Below, piece after piece: positions 47,894 to 56,823 of a DNA stretch of 64,000 bases. This stretch comes from Candidatus Corynebacterium faecigallinarum (GTDB lineage Bacteria > Actinomycetota > Actinomycetes > Mycobacteriales > Mycobacteriaceae): positions 124,001 to 188,000 of the forward strand of contig DWVP01000024.1 in the NCBI GenBank assembly GCA_019120175.1, read 5' to 3'. Every line of letters starts with the position of its first letter. Positions within the stretch are counted from its first letter, which is position 1. The notes beneath the pieces are model-generated. The model was given only the letters and a program-made list of their open reading frames with translations, was not told where the DNA came from and searched no databases. Both the position numbers and the translations under genes were made by a program.

Positions 47894-48931
47894 ATGACCT
47901 CCGCCGATACTGCACCCATTCGCACTGCCATCCTCGGGTTCGGACTTTCCGGACGCTACTTCCACGCCCCCTTCCTCGCCGCCGACCCGAACTTCGAGGT
48001 CACGGCCGTAGTGACGTCCAAGCCGGAACGTCAGGACGCCGCGAAAGAACTGTTCCCGGACGTCCGAGTGCTGGACTCCGTGGAGGACGTCTGGAATGCC
48101 GACGACATCGACCTGGTCGTCATCGGCACGCCCAGCTCAGAACATGAGGCTCACGTGGACGCCGCGCTCGACGCTGGCAAGCACGTCGTGGTCGACAAAC
48201 CCTTCGCGGTCAGTTCCGCTACCGGTCGGGCGCTGATCGAGAAGGCGAAGGACAAGGGCCTGATGCTCACCGTCTTCCAGAACCGACGCTGGGACGGGGA
48301 CTTCCTCACGTTGCAGCGACTGCTGGAGTCCGACGAGCTCGGCGAGATCAACCGGTTCGAGTCCCGCTTCGAGAAGTGGCGTCCGCAGGTCGACCAGTCA
48401 TGGAAGACCGACAGTACCCACGCGCAGGGCGGCGGCATCCTGTTCGACCTGGGCAGCCATGTCATCGACCAGGCACTGCAGTTGTTCGGTCCGGTCGCCG
48501 ACGTCTACGCCGAGGTCGAGACGCGTCGGGAGTTCGTGCAGGCGGAGGACGACGTCTTCCTCGCCCTGCGCCACGAGTCCGGGGTGCTCTCGCACCTGTG
48601 GATGAGTGCGGTCGCACCCGGTCCGGTACCTCGGTTCCGGCTGCTCGGCGCACGTGGCGGCTACGAATGCTGGGGAGTCGACGGACAGGAAGCCGCGTTG
48701 CGTGGTGGCGCCAGTCCGGACGATCCCGGTTTCGGCACCACGCCCGAGGCAGAATGGGGCCGGATCTACGCCGGTGGGGACGGTCAGGCCTGCCCGACGG
48801 AGGACGGTGCCTACGCCGACTACTACCGGCGGGTCGCCCAGGCAGTGCGCGGTGAGGAGCCCGCACCTGTGGACCCTGCGGACTCGGTGGGGGTGCTCGA
48901 GATCATCGAGCGGGCGATGGCCGAGAATTAA
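47894..48931 (+). CDS. Gfo/Idh/MocA-family oxidoreductase
   Basis: NAD(P)-dependent sugar or cyclitol oxidoreductase, 345 residues. N-terminal Rossmann motif [16 protein letters not shown] near residue 13, [13 protein letters not shown], and the family EKP-type catalytic motif present as VVVDKPFAV (Asp for Glu). The C-terminal alpha/beta domain contains [17 protein letters not shown] with the active-site His. With the nucleoside hydrolase just upstream it could act on a sugar derivative, which is a weak inference. Confidence 0.9.
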   Translation: MTSADTAPIRTAILGFGLSGRYFHAPFLAADPNFEVTAVVTSKPERQDAAKELFPDVRVLDSVEDVWNADDIDLVVIGTPSSEHEAHVDAALDAGKHVVVDKPFAVSSATGRALIEKAKDKGLMLTVFQNRRWDGDFLTLQRLLESDELGEINRFESRFEKWRPQVDQSWKTDSTHAQGGGILFDLGSHVIDQALQLFGPVADVYAEVETRREFVQAEDDVFLALRHESGVLSHLWMSAVAPGPVPRFRLLGARGGYECWGVDGQEAALRGGASPDDPGFGTTPEAEWGRIYAGGDGQACPTEDGAYADYYRRVAQAVRGEEPAPVDPADSVGVLEIIERAMAEN

Positions 48932-49183
48932 GCCTGCAGCGTGGTGTCCCTGTAGTACCGGCCGTGGTTCTTGACCTGCTTGGAGACATCATGGTCGAGG
49001 ATTCGGACGTCCTGCAGCCCCGCGGCGGTGAGCACCCACCAGGCACGGGAGACCCCCGAGGCCTGGGCATCGTCGTAGACCACGACTGTGTCGCCGTCGT
49101 TGACACCGAGTGCGCGCAGGGACTCTTGCAGGGCCGGTCCCGTCCAACCGGGCGGCAAGGTCACCGACGGTGATCAGGGTCAT
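48928..49183 (-). pseudogene. Rhodanese-type sulfurtransferase remnant
   Basis: The ATG at 49183 overlaps the stop of the upstream gene (ATGA) and starts [19 protein letters not shown], a normal sulfurtransferase N-terminus. The frame then turns to nonsense, while the next frame gives [24 protein letters not shown] and ILD, parts that belong about 60 residues further on in a rhodanese domain. After VRILD the text changes to [21 protein letters not shown] (written here as [11 protein letters not shown] and [10 protein letters not shown]), unlike any rhodanese. Both domains and the catalytic Cys loop are missing. Two deletions are inferred. Confidence 0.7.
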
Positions 49184-49629
49184 GGGTCTGTTCTCCCTAA
49201 GGAATCGCGGAGGATGTCGACGGCCTTCGCCCCGACACCATGCCAGGATGCGACCTCGTCCAGTGAGTACCCGGACAGGTCAGCCAGCGAGGTGACCCCG
49301 TGGGACACCAGCGCCTTGGTCGCCGGATTGCCGATCGCCTTCGGCAGGTCACCGACCTCCCCAGCGACCGCTGATTCGGCGGCGATGAGAGGTGCAGCCA
49401 GGTCGTCCGGCGCGGCGGCGAGGAAGGCCTGACGGACCAGGTGGTTCGACTCCATGCCGTTGAGGTCGGCGAGGACAGAGGTGGAGTCCGGGAACAGCGT
49501 CAGGGTCGCGGACGCCCCCTTCCCGGTCACGGTCGCGAAGACGGTCCCGCGCACCGTGAACGTCCCCTGGGTCTCCTCAACCTCGGGGAGGGCCAGGGCT
49601 GCCTTGCGGATCTGTGCCGGGGTGGTCAT
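49180..49629 (-). CDS. MmcQ/YjbR-like protein with C-terminal HhH
   Basis: 149 residues. The first 90 resemble MmcQ/YjbR proteins (ALPEVEETQGTFTVRGTVFATV), a DNA-binding-like fold of unknown role. The last 55 form a helix-hairpin-helix type end (LPKAIGNPATKALVSHG, then SWHGVGAKAVDILRDSLG). The join of the two modules may be natural. The ATG at 49629 lies next to the stop of the upstream ABC-ATPase gene, and its own stop overlaps the rhodanese start, so the three were one transcript. Confidence 0.72.
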   Translation of the reverse strand: MTTPAQIRKAALALPEVEETQGTFTVRGTVFATVTGKGASATLTLFPDSTSVLADLNGMESNHLVRQAFLAAAPDDLAAPLIAAESAVAGEVGDLPKAIGNPATKALVSHGVTSLADLSGYSLDEVASWHGVGAKAVDILRDSLGRTDP

Positions 49630-49630
49630 G

Positions 49631-51298
49631 TCACCGACGATAGCGTCGGACTGCTGCGGCGACATCGTGGGCGCGTACCCCGGCCCGGTGGCCCGGGTGC
49701 CTTCCCGGTCGGGACACCAGGTCAGGCAGGGTGCGGAGGACCTCGGTCAGTGGACTCGAGCCGTCGAGCTCGACACGCTCCAGTGCCGCGGCGATGGTCG
49801 ACGTCTGGGAGGCGTCGACCAGCTGGCTGCAGGCGGACAGGTCGATCTCGGTGTCGCCGACGCGGATGCTGTGCAGCCCCTTCGCCTGCGGTGGGCGGGG
49901 GCCTTTCCGTTCATTCCGTCCCCGTCCGTCGGACACGAACCGGGTGGCCGGCGGGACCTGAGGGGCGGGCATGGTGAAGGGCTCGCTGTCGGTGCTGGCT
50001 TCGGCAAGCTCCCGGGCACGGTCGGTGACGTCGACGGGGTGATAGGCGTCCAACATGATCACCGTGTCGGCGACGTCGATGAACATCCCGGACCCGCCGG
50101 CGACCAGCACCGTGGACACGCCGTGGTCCTCCCACAGGGAGCGCACCCGGTCGACCAGCGGGGTGATCGGTTCCTTGGCCGAGGGCACCAGGCGACGCAT
50201 CCGGTCGTCGCGGATCATGAAGTTCGTCGCCGAGGTGTCCTCGTCGATGAGCAGGCAGGACGCTCCGCCGTCCAGGGCCTCGACAAGACCGGCGGCCTGG
50301 GAGGTTGATCCGGAAGCGTTGGTGGTGGAGAAGTCGTTGGTGTCCGCACCGCCCGGGAGGTCGTGGAGGAAGGCGGAGATGTCGACGTCCGACACCGGGC
50401 GTCCGTCCTCGGCACGCAGGGAGACCGCGTCGTCGACGGCGACGGCGAACTCGCGTCCGTCCCCGGCGACGTGGTTGTAGATCCCGAGTTCCAGAGCCTT
50501 GAGCAGGGTGGACTTGCCGTGGTACCCGCCGCCGACGATGAGGGTGACCCCGCGGGGCACGCCGAGACCGGTGAGGCTGCGTCCCGAGGGTAGGTCCACG
50601 GTGTGGCGCAGGGGATCCGGGGCGCAGAAGGGGACGGCATGGCGTCGGGGACGCTGCGAGTTCCCGGCCGCCCGCGGCAGCATGGAGCCGTCGGCGAGGA
50701 ACCCGACGAGGCCGGCGTCGGACAGGCGTGCACGGAGGAACTCCTGGTCCCGGTACAGTTCCACGGCGGCGGCCAGGTGGTCGTGGTCGACGGGGGAGAG
50801 GTCGAGCAGGGCGTCCTGAATGACCTCGGGGAGGATGTCGCAGAGCAATGTGGCTGCGGCGCGTCCGCGGATGCGGCGGCCCTGGGCGGGCAGCGCGACC
50901 TGCAGGCGGACGTGCAGCTCGGCATCAGCACCAACACCGTCAACCACCACACTGGCGCGGTCCAGAACCTGCTGGCCAGGGGTGTCGATGGCGAGGAAAC
51001 CGGCCGACTTCCCGCCTCGCGGGTTGGCCGCGGCGATGGCGGTGGCGAGGCGTCGGGTGAGATGGTCGCGTAGGGGGACGTCCCCGTCGAGCAGGTTGGG
51101 GTCGATGCCCGTGGTGCGGAACGGGAGGCTGACCTGGATCAACGACGGCGGGGCGAAGGGGTCTGCCTGGACCCGGTCGATGCTCAGCCGCAGTGGATCA
51201 CCAGACGGGGTGTGCAGGGTGTGGCTGCCGCGCAGGCGCTTGTAGCCGCCGCAGCCGGAACCGTCGAGGTTTCTGAGGAGGTGGTCGAGTCGTTGCAT
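49631..51298 (-). CDS. ABC-ATPase domain protein (PF09818-like)
   Basis: 555-residue P-loop protein of the predicted ABC-class ATPase family. The N-terminal LDHLLRNLDGSGCGGYKRL is a family hallmark. Walker A GGGYHGKSTLLKALE near residue 250, Walker B SCLLIDEDTSATNFM near residue 345 and the D-loop region follow. LVAGGSGMFIDVADTVIMLD is the late strand (20 residues). Such proteins are cytosolic, unlinked to transport, and their function is unknown. The last 35 residues are Arg/His-rich. Head of the unit that includes the MmcQ-like gene. Confidence 0.85.
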   Translation of the reverse strand: MQRLDHLLRNLDGSGCGGYKRLRGSHTLHTPSGDPLRLSIDRVQADPFAPPSLIQVSLPFRTTGIDPNLLDGDVPLRDHLTRRLATAIAAANPRGGKSAGFLAIDTPGQQVLDRASVVVDGVGADAELHVRLQVALPAQGRRIRGRAAATLLCDILPEVIQDALLDLSPVDHDHLAAAVELYRDQEFLRARLSDAGLVGFLADGSMLPRAAGNSQRPRRHAVPFCAPDPLRHTVDLPSGRSLTGLGVPRGVTLIVGGGYHGKSTLLKALELGIYNHVAGDGREFAVAVDDAVSLRAEDGRPVSDVDISAFLHDLPGGADTNDFSTTNASGSTSQAAGLVEALDGGASCLLIDEDTSATNFMIRDDRMRRLVPSAKEPITPLVDRVRSLWEDHGVSTVLVAGGSGMFIDVADTVIMLDAYHPVDVTDRARELAEASTDSEPFTMPAPQVPPATRFVSDGRGRNERKGPRPPQAKGLHSIRVGDTEIDLSACSQLVDASQTSTIAAALERVELDGSSPLTEVLRTLPDLVSRPGRHPGHRAGVRAHDVAAAVRRYRR

Positions 51299-51321
51299 GA
51301 CCCCCGCGATCCTACGCGACC

Positions 51322-52359
51322 CTACCTGTGCGGCGACCACCCGAGCTTCGGCGCCAAAGAGCCGGCGATGTCGCCGAGGATCTGCAGGTAGTCGTCCCGT
51401 TCGAAGTCGAAGGGCAGGGCGAACGCGACCTCGTCGATGACCTGGAAGGCCGAGAGGTTGCTCAGCTGCTCGGCGATCTGCTCGGAGGTGCCGATGAGGT
51501 CGGGGGCGGTGATCATCTTCTTCGGCCCGAATGCCTGGACCCGTCCCACCCCGACATCCTTACGGTGCTGGACGTAGGCCTCGTAGCGGCGCTTCTGGTC
51601 TTCCGTCGCGGAGTCGGTGGGGATGACCACCAGGCCCTGGGAGATACGCGGCCTGCCACCGAGGACGTCGCGGTAGTGGGAGCGGTAGAGGTCGAACTGG
51701 GAGCGCTGGTTCTCGTCGAAGTCCTCGCTGGTCTCCGCGGAGATCACGCTGGAACTCAGCAGGTTCAGACCGCTCTCGGCGGCCCACTGGGTCGAGGCCC
51801 GCGAGCCGGAGCCGTACCACAGGCGGTTGACCAGCCCTTCGGCGTGCGGCTGGACCCGGTTGGTGAACTCCTCGGTGTTCTCGATCGTCTCGAAGGACGC
51901 CACCTCGTCGCCGCGGACGGCCTGAACCAGACGGTCCACCCGGCGCTTGGAGAAGTCCTCGGCCTCGGCGGTGTCCGGGTAGAGGGCGTCTTTCCAGCCG
52001 TCGTAGCGGAAGGGGGTGCCGACCGAGACCCCGGGATTGAGTCGGCCGCCGGTGAGGAGGTCGACGGTGGCCATGTCCTCGGCCAGACGCAGCGGGTTCT
52101 CCGGCCCCAGCGGGGTGACCGCGGTGCCCAGGTCGATGCGGCTGGTGCGTTGGGACGCAGCGGCCAGGACGGTCATCGGGGAGGTGATGCCGTGCTGCAT
52201 GTGGCGGTTGCGCAGCCAGGCGCTGTCGAATCCGAGCTTCTCGCCGTACTCGATGATGTCCAGGGTGTCCTCGATGCCGGTCGCGGGGTCGGCGGGGTCG
52301 AAGGTTCCGATGGTCAGGAAGCCGAGGCGGCGCAGCGGGAGGGTGGTGTCGGTGCTCAT
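51322..52359 (-). CDS. LLM-class flavin-dependent oxidoreductase
   Basis: Luciferase-like flavin oxidoreductase, 345 residues. FLTIGTFDPADPATGIEDTL at the start, EYGEKLGFDSAWLRNRHM, LAAASQRTSRIDLGTAVTPL and ATVDLLTGGRLNPGVSVG are typical of the family; it uses reduced FMN to oxygenate or reduce substrates. Substrate unknown. The next gene upstream is a nitroreductase 31 bases away, which could supply flavin chemistry in the same pathway. Confidence 0.9.
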   Translation of the reverse strand: MSTDTTLPLRRLGFLTIGTFDPADPATGIEDTLDIIEYGEKLGFDSAWLRNRHMQHGITSPMTVLAAASQRTSRIDLGTAVTPLGPENPLRLAEDMATVDLLTGGRLNPGVSVGTPFRYDGWKDALYPDTAEAEDFSKRRVDRLVQAVRGDEVASFETIENTEEFTNRVQPHAEGLVNRLWYGSGSRASTQWAAESGLNLLSSSVISAETSEDFDENQRSQFDLYRSHYRDVLGGRPRISQGLVVIPTDSATEDQKRRYEAYVQHRKDVGVGRVQAFGPKKMITAPDLIGTSEQIAEQLSNLSAFQVIDEVAFALPFDFERDDYLQILGDIAGSLAPKLGWSPHR

Positions 52360-52390
52360 AAGTCCATGATAGACGTATGTGGTTGACGTG

Positions 52391-53299
52391 TCACCTTAAT
52401 TGGAAGCCGGCCTTCTCCAGGATGCGTCGCAGCAGGTGACGTTTCGTTCTCGTCGCCGCCGTCCCGGACATCCGGTGCAGGGTCTGCGCCGACCACTGCG
52501 GGTGCGAACCGTAGCGGGAGAAGTAGTCTTCCAGGGCGTCGTCGTAGTCGGCGAGTAGCCGGGTGCGCTCGGCCTGGCCCGCTGCGTCCTCCCGACGGTT
52601 GTAGCGGTCATGGTGGACGAACAGTTCCCGGGGTAGGCGTGGCTTGACCCCGGCATTCTCCGCCGGGTCGCCCCAGCCCACCGCCAGGCCGAGGAAGGGG
52701 ACCACCGTCTCCGGGATGTCCAGGATCTCCTGGACCTGCGCGATGTCATTGCGCAGCGAGCCCAGGTAGACCGTTCCCAGGCCGAGGGACTCGGCGGCGA
52801 CGACGGCGTTCTGCGCGGCAATGCCGATGTCGAGGGCGGCGAGCATCGGCTCGTCCAGGTACTCCAATGCGCCCAGGTCGTGTGGCGGGCGGGAGGAGAC
52901 GCCGTGGACCTCCTCGGCTGCTCCGTTTTCGCCGTCCTCCGCAGCCCGCGCGGCCTCGCGTTCGGCGAGGAAGCGGTGCTGGGAGAAGTCGATCAGCCAC
53001 ACCAGCAGCACCGGGGCGGTGGCGACATGGGAGGACATCCGCTTGCCGATCGAGGCGATGGCCTGCTTGATGGCAGCATCCCGCACGGCGATCACCGAGA
53101 CCACCTGCTTGTTCGAGGAGGTCGCCGCCGACTGTGCGGCGGCGATCATCGTGTTCAGCGCAGTCTCGTCGACCTCCCGGTCCAGCCAGAGGCGCACCGA
53201 ACGGTGGCGCAGCAGGGTGTCGACGGTCTCGTTGGACGCCACTGTCCAGTCCTGGTCGCGGCCGTAACGGGTGGACAGGGCAGAGCGCGTATCACTCAT
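52391..53299 (-). CDS. Nitroreductase-family protein
   Basis: FMN-dependent NAD(P)H oxidoreductase of the NfsA type, 302 residues. ETVDTLLRHRSVRLWLDREV is the usual start, AAAQSAATSSNKQVVSVIAV binds FMN, and AAQNAVVAAESLGLGTVYLG is the later hallmark. LGLAVGWGDP and PRLPRELFVHHDRYN fit NfsA-like enzymes. The ATG overlaps the stop of a small upstream gene (ATGA). Confidence 0.9.
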   Translation of the reverse strand: MSDTRSALSTRYGRDQDWTVASNETVDTLLRHRSVRLWLDREVDETALNTMIAAAQSAATSSNKQVVSVIAVRDAAIKQAIASIGKRMSSHVATAPVLLVWLIDFSQHRFLAEREAARAAEDGENGAAEEVHGVSSRPPHDLGALEYLDEPMLAALDIGIAAQNAVVAAESLGLGTVYLGSLRNDIAQVQEILDIPETVVPFLGLAVGWGDPAENAGVKPRLPRELFVHHDRYNRREDAAGQAERTRLLADYDDALEDYFSRYGSHPQWSAQTLHRMSGTAATRTKRHLLRRILEKAGFQLR

Positions 53300-53484
53300 G
53301 AATCCACGTGCCAGACCAGGTCAGGGTCGGTGGCGCCGCGCAGTTCCTCGAGCTTGGCCCGGATCCCGGTCTCCAGACCCTCGAACCCGTCGTCCCAGAC
53401 CTGCGCACCGTCCACCCCGTCGACGACGGCGCACCAGGTGCCCTCGTCGCGGACCACGGTGACCTCAAAAGAGTTGTTCAGCAT
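53296..53484 (-). CDS. Small HicB-like protein
   Basis: 62 residues: a beta-beta-beta-alpha pattern (FEVTVVRDEGTWCAVVDGV then EGLETGIRAKLEELRG) reminiscent of HicB-type antitoxin partial RNase-H folds, but with no DNA-binding tail and no HicA toxin gene next to it. Its stop overlaps the nitroreductase start, so it is probably translated. Function unassigned. Confidence 0.55.
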   Translation of the reverse strand: MLNNSFEVTVVRDEGTWCAVVDGVDGAQVWDDGFEGLETGIRAKLEELRGATDPDLVWHVDS

Positions 53485-53508
53485 GGCGCCCATCCTAACC
53501 ACGTCCGC

Positions 53509-54216
53509 CTAGCCCAGGTGGTTGTCCGTCACCCATCTGGACAGGGAATGCCGGTTGGCCTGCTGGGTCTTGCGCAGCACATTGGAGACGTGGGTCTCCA
53601 CCGTCTTCACCGAGATGAACAGTCGCTGCGCCATCTCCCGGTAGGTGTAGCCACGGGCCAGCAACCGCAGCACCTCCTTCTCCCGGGGCGTCAGGGACGA
53701 CAACATCGACTCATCGGCGTCGTCCGGCAGCGGGGTGGGTTCGACAGGATCCTCCGGTTCCGGTGCATCCGAGGCAAAGGCGTCCAGGACATAGCCGGCC
53801 AGGCGAGGGGAGAAGACCGCGTCGCCGGAATCGACGCGCAGGATACTGTCGACCAGTTCCTTCCCGTCGATCGACTTGGTGACGTAGCCGCGCGCCCCGC
53901 TGCGGATCAGACTGATCACGTCCGTCGGATCGTCCGACACACTCAGGCCCAGGAACTGCGGCGGCTCGCCGGCGGCGGCAGCGTCGAGCACCTGCTGCAG
54001 TACCGCAAGCCCACCGCCGTCGGGCATGTGGACGTCCAACAGGACCACCCGCGGCGCGGCACCGGCGATGCCGCTGACCGCCTCGGCCACCGACCCAGCC
54101 TCGCCGACGACCTCGACCTGGGGGTGGGCGTCCAGCTCAGCCCGGACCCCGGTCCGGAACATCGAATGGTCGTCGACGAGGAACACCGGTACCGGGTGGG
54201 ACGGTTCGATCGTCAC
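53509..54216 (-). CDS. esrR: NarL/LuxR response regulator, EsrR-like
   Basis: Two-component regulator, 235 residues. Receiver domain with the acidic pair in FLVDDHSMFR and phospho-acceptor Asp in VVLLDVHMPDGGG near residue 61, conserved Lys in GYVTKSIDG. An acidic Pro-rich linker of about 25 residues leads to a LuxR-type helix-turn-helix (SSLTPREKEVLRLLARGYTY, then SVKTVETHVSNVLRKT). It overlaps the kinase gene by four bases. With the PspC-domain kinase and divergent PspC protein this matches the EsrISR cell-envelope stress cluster of Corynebacterium glutamicum. Confidence 0.88.
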   Translation of the reverse strand: MTIEPSHPVPVFLVDDHSMFRTGVRAELDAHPQVEVVGEAGSVAEAVSGIAGAAPRVVLLDVHMPDGGGLAVLQQVLDAAAAGEPPQFLGLSVSDDPTDVISLIRSGARGYVTKSIDGKELVDSILRVDSGDAVFSPRLAGYVLDAFASDAPEPEDPVEPTPLPDDADESMLSSLTPREKEVLRLLARGYTYREMAQRLFISVKTVETHVSNVLRKTQQANRHSLSRWVTDNHLG

Positions 54217-55475
54217 GGGGCGGATCCTTCCAGTCGCAGAATGACCTCGGTGCCGAAATCACCGCTGTCGATGTCCACGGTACCGCCGACCCGTTCCATC
54301 CGGTCGAGGATCGAGGTACGTACCCCCTGCCGGTCCGTCGGGATCTGATCCACGGAGAAGCCAGGCCCCCGGTCGCGCACGAACACCTCCAGGGCATCCC
54401 CGCTGATCTCCAGGTACACGTTGACCTCGGAACACCCGGAGTGCTTCGCGGCATTCACCATCGCCTCGCGGGACGCCAGCAGCAGGGCGGTGTCGGCCTC
54501 GGTGGCTTCCCGGTCGTCACCGACGATCACCGGACGAATCTGCACGCCGAAGGTGTCCTCCACCTCGCCGCAGGCCACCCGCAAGGCACCGGCCACCGTC
54601 TCGGTGCGCACCGATTCCTCCGGGGCGAACAACCACTGGCGTAGCTGACGCTCCTGGCTGCGGGCGAGCTGGGCGATCTCCGGGTCGTGCGACTTCTTCT
54701 GGATCAGGGTGAGGGTCTGCAGCACCGAGTCGTGGATCCGGGCGGCGATCTTCGCACGTTCCTCCTCCGCGGCGCGTTCCCGGGCGTTCGTGCTGGCCAT
54801 CGACCACAGCCGCAGCCACAGCGGGATCAGCACCACGACCAGGCCGAGGATCATGGCGACCGCGGCGAAGACCGTCGGCAGGATCACCTCGGCACCGTTG
54901 GCGCTTCCGCTGCCACCACCGATGCCGAAGATGGTGAAGCCGATGCCGACGACCAGCAGCACCAGGCCACCGACCAGACTGGCCCACTGCACCAGGCTCG
55001 GGGTGCGCCCGGTGACGACGTCCGGCCCGAAGGTCCGCCACACCAGGAACACACCGCCGGCCAGCAGGACCACACTCACCGCCACCTGCGGGCGGGTCGC
55101 CGCGCCGGCGGCCATGAACACCACCGAGAGCAGCAGGAACAGCCAGTCCAGGCCGATCCGTGGTCGGTTGACGATACTGGGGGATGTTCCGCGGGCAGCC
55201 ATGGAGGCACGGGCGGCCGCCGGAACCGCCTCGTCGGGCGACGATGTCCGCCCGGTGAACACCCACAGCGCACCATAGGCCACCAGGCCGAGACCGGCGA
55301 CGGCGTTGAGCAGGGCGAACACCAAGCGCACCGCGGTGAGGCGCACGCCCAGGTGTGCGGCGACACCGGTGCACACCCCGGCGAGCATCCGGCCCTCGTC
55401 CACGCGGAGCAGCTCCGGGGCGGGTGGGGCGGGATCTGGCCGGGCACCAGGCAGGGACACGGGGGTCGGGGACAT
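54213..55475 (-). CDS. esrS: PspC-domain sensor histidine kinase, EsrS-like
   Basis: 420 residues. An N-terminal PspC domain (RMLAGVCTGVAAHLG) carries its own helix, then about four more transmembrane segments to near residue 225. HisKA_3 follows with the phospho-His in KIAARIHDSVLQTLTLI near residue 244, and a HATPase_c domain with REAMVNAAKHSG (N box) and DRGPGFSVDQIP (G1). It senses envelope stress and phosphorylates the regulator. The ATG at 55475 was preferred over one ten codons upstream. It faces esrI across the inverted repeat at 55512-55564. Confidence 0.88.
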   Translation of the reverse strand: MSPTPVSLPGARPDPAPPAPELLRVDEGRMLAGVCTGVAAHLGVRLTAVRLVFALLNAVAGLGLVAYGALWVFTGRTSSPDEAVPAAARASMAARGTSPSIVNRPRIGLDWLFLLLSVVFMAAGAATRPQVAVSVVLLAGGVFLVWRTFGPDVVTGRTPSLVQWASLVGGLVLLVVGIGFTIFGIGGGSGSANGAEVILPTVFAAVAMILGLVVVLIPLWLRLWSMASTNARERAAEEERAKIAARIHDSVLQTLTLIQKKSHDPEIAQLARSQERQLRQWLFAPEESVRTETVAGALRVACGEVEDTFGVQIRPVIVGDDREATEADTALLLASREAMVNAAKHSGCSEVNVYLEISGDALEVFVRDRGPGFSVDQIPTDRQGVRTSILDRMERVGGTVDIDSGDFGTEVILRLEGSAP

Positions 55476-55511
55476 GTACCCCACTGTGCCAGGTGGTGCG
55501 GACACCCGGTA

Positions 55512-55564
55512 TCGGGGATGACCCTGAGATGAAAGTCCGGGTACGGATTCAGGGCCATCCCCGA
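55512..55564. promoter_or_regulatory. Long inverted repeat in the esrS/esrI divergent promoter
   Basis: TCGGGGATGACCCTGA (55512-55527) and TCAGGGCCATCCCCGA (55549-55564) are inverted copies with one mismatch in 16, separated by 21 bases. Their centres are 37 bases apart, about three and a half helical turns. It is the most symmetric element between the two divergent genes, so it is the likely EsrR operator for both, an inference. Confidence 0.7.
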
Positions 55565-55599
55565 TGTGGTTTGCTGGTCACACATCAAGAATGAGAGCC

Positions 55600-56811
55600 A
55601 TGAGCCACAACACCCAGTCCACGAGCCCCGGCTCCCGGGGCACCTTCGAATCAACCATCCGCGACATGTGGGCCACCCGGCCCGTGCGCTTCCCCCGCAG
55701 CCAGTCGCCGCGGACCTGGTTCTTCGGCGTCTGCGAAGGCATCGCCGTGCGCTACCAGATCTCCCCGGTGCTGGTCCGCCTCCTGTTCGTCCTGCTCGCC
55801 TTCACCGGCGGCATCGGCGTGTGGGTCTACGGCGCGGCCATCCTGCTCTTCCGCCGCTACTCGGTGCCGAAGACCCCGCTGGAGGTGCTGCTGCGCAGCG
55901 AACGTGACCCCCGCTACGACGAGGACCGGTCCATCGCCATCGGCACCCTCATCGTCGGCGCGGTATTCCTGCTGTTCGGCGGGCTCTTCAGCGGCGGCGT
56001 CACACTGGCCGGCCTGATCGTCTCCGTCGGTGTCACCGGTGTGATCTGGTGGCTGCTCTACGAGCGCACCCCGGTCGCACCTGCCGGTCTGATGGCCGGG
56101 GACCGTGACAGTTCCCCGGTGCAGGAGACCCCGACAGCCCCGTCGGCCCCGACGGTGAACCTGACCGACATCTACACCGCCGAAGGCTTCGAGGAGTCCG
56201 ACGTCCAACGTCAGCAGCCGCCGTCGTGGGATCCGCTGGGCACCGCGCCCTTCGCCTGGGACCTGCCGGACCCCGGCATCCCGGAGGACGAGGAGCCGCA
56301 GACCTTCACCGCCGCACCCAAGAAGAAGCGTCGGGGTCTGAAGGTCCTGCTGGTCGGTGTGATCCTGGCGATCGTGCTGGCGATCTCCGGAGCCTTCGGC
56401 GCACTGTTCTCCAACTGGGGAGGAGTCTCCAGTTACGATGGTGGTGACTACAACGGCACCATGGTCGGTGACAGCCGCCCAGTCGAGGACCTCGACGGCA
56501 GCCGCAGCGTCAACTACACGATGAGTTCCCAGAGCATGGACTTCGAGGAGACCGCCGTCACCGGTGACAGCACCATCGACCTGACGACGACGATGAGCTC
56601 GGTCGTCCTCCAGTTCCCGGAGCGCACCGACGGTGACTCCTACGTCCTCGACCTCAACTGCGACAGCCTGACCATGAGTGACGTCGACTGCAGGACGATG
56701 GACGGCGCCGTCGTCGAGGGGAACAGCAGCAATGACAGCGACACCCGCCACACCCTCACCGTGAACGTCACGGCGACGATGTCGGACGTCACGTTCGAGC
56801 AGGCCGCCTGA
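55600..56811 (+). CDS. esrI: PspC-domain membrane protein, EsrI-like
   Basis: 403 residues. An N-terminal PspC domain (TWFFGVCEGIAVRYQISPVLVR and WVYGAAILLFRRYS) is given here as TWFFGVCEGIAVRY plus its second helix. Two more membrane segments lie near residues 115-155, a Pro/Glu-rich linker next, another membrane helix near residue 255, and finally an outside beta-repeat domain rich in Ser, Thr and Asp like LiaF or DUF4097 ends. In C. glutamicum EsrI restrains the EsrSR system. The ATG at 55600 follows a GAGAG; 55591 is an alternative. Confidence 0.83.
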   Translation: MSHNTQSTSPGSRGTFESTIRDMWATRPVRFPRSQSPRTWFFGVCEGIAVRYQISPVLVRLLFVLLAFTGGIGVWVYGAAILLFRRYSVPKTPLEVLLRSERDPRYDEDRSIAIGTLIVGAVFLLFGGLFSGGVTLAGLIVSVGVTGVIWWLLYERTPVAPAGLMAGDRDSSPVQETPTAPSAPTVNLTDIYTAEGFEESDVQRQQPPSWDPLGTAPFAWDLPDPGIPEDEEPQTFTAAPKKKRRGLKVLLVGVILAIVLAISGAFGALFSNWGGVSSYDGGDYNGTMVGDSRPVEDLDGSRSVNYTMSSQSMDFEETAVTGDSTIDLTTTMSSVVLQFPERTDGDSYVLDLNCDSLTMSDVDCRTMDGAVVEGNSSNDSDTRHTLTVNVTATMSDVTFEQAA

Positions 56812-56823
56812 CTCGGGCCGGCG

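Noticed and set aside
49631..51298. Candidate for the missing jetD
   Set aside because: It has an ABC-type Walker A and B and matches the PF09818-like family, not a toprim nuclease, and lies 8 kb away in another transcript.
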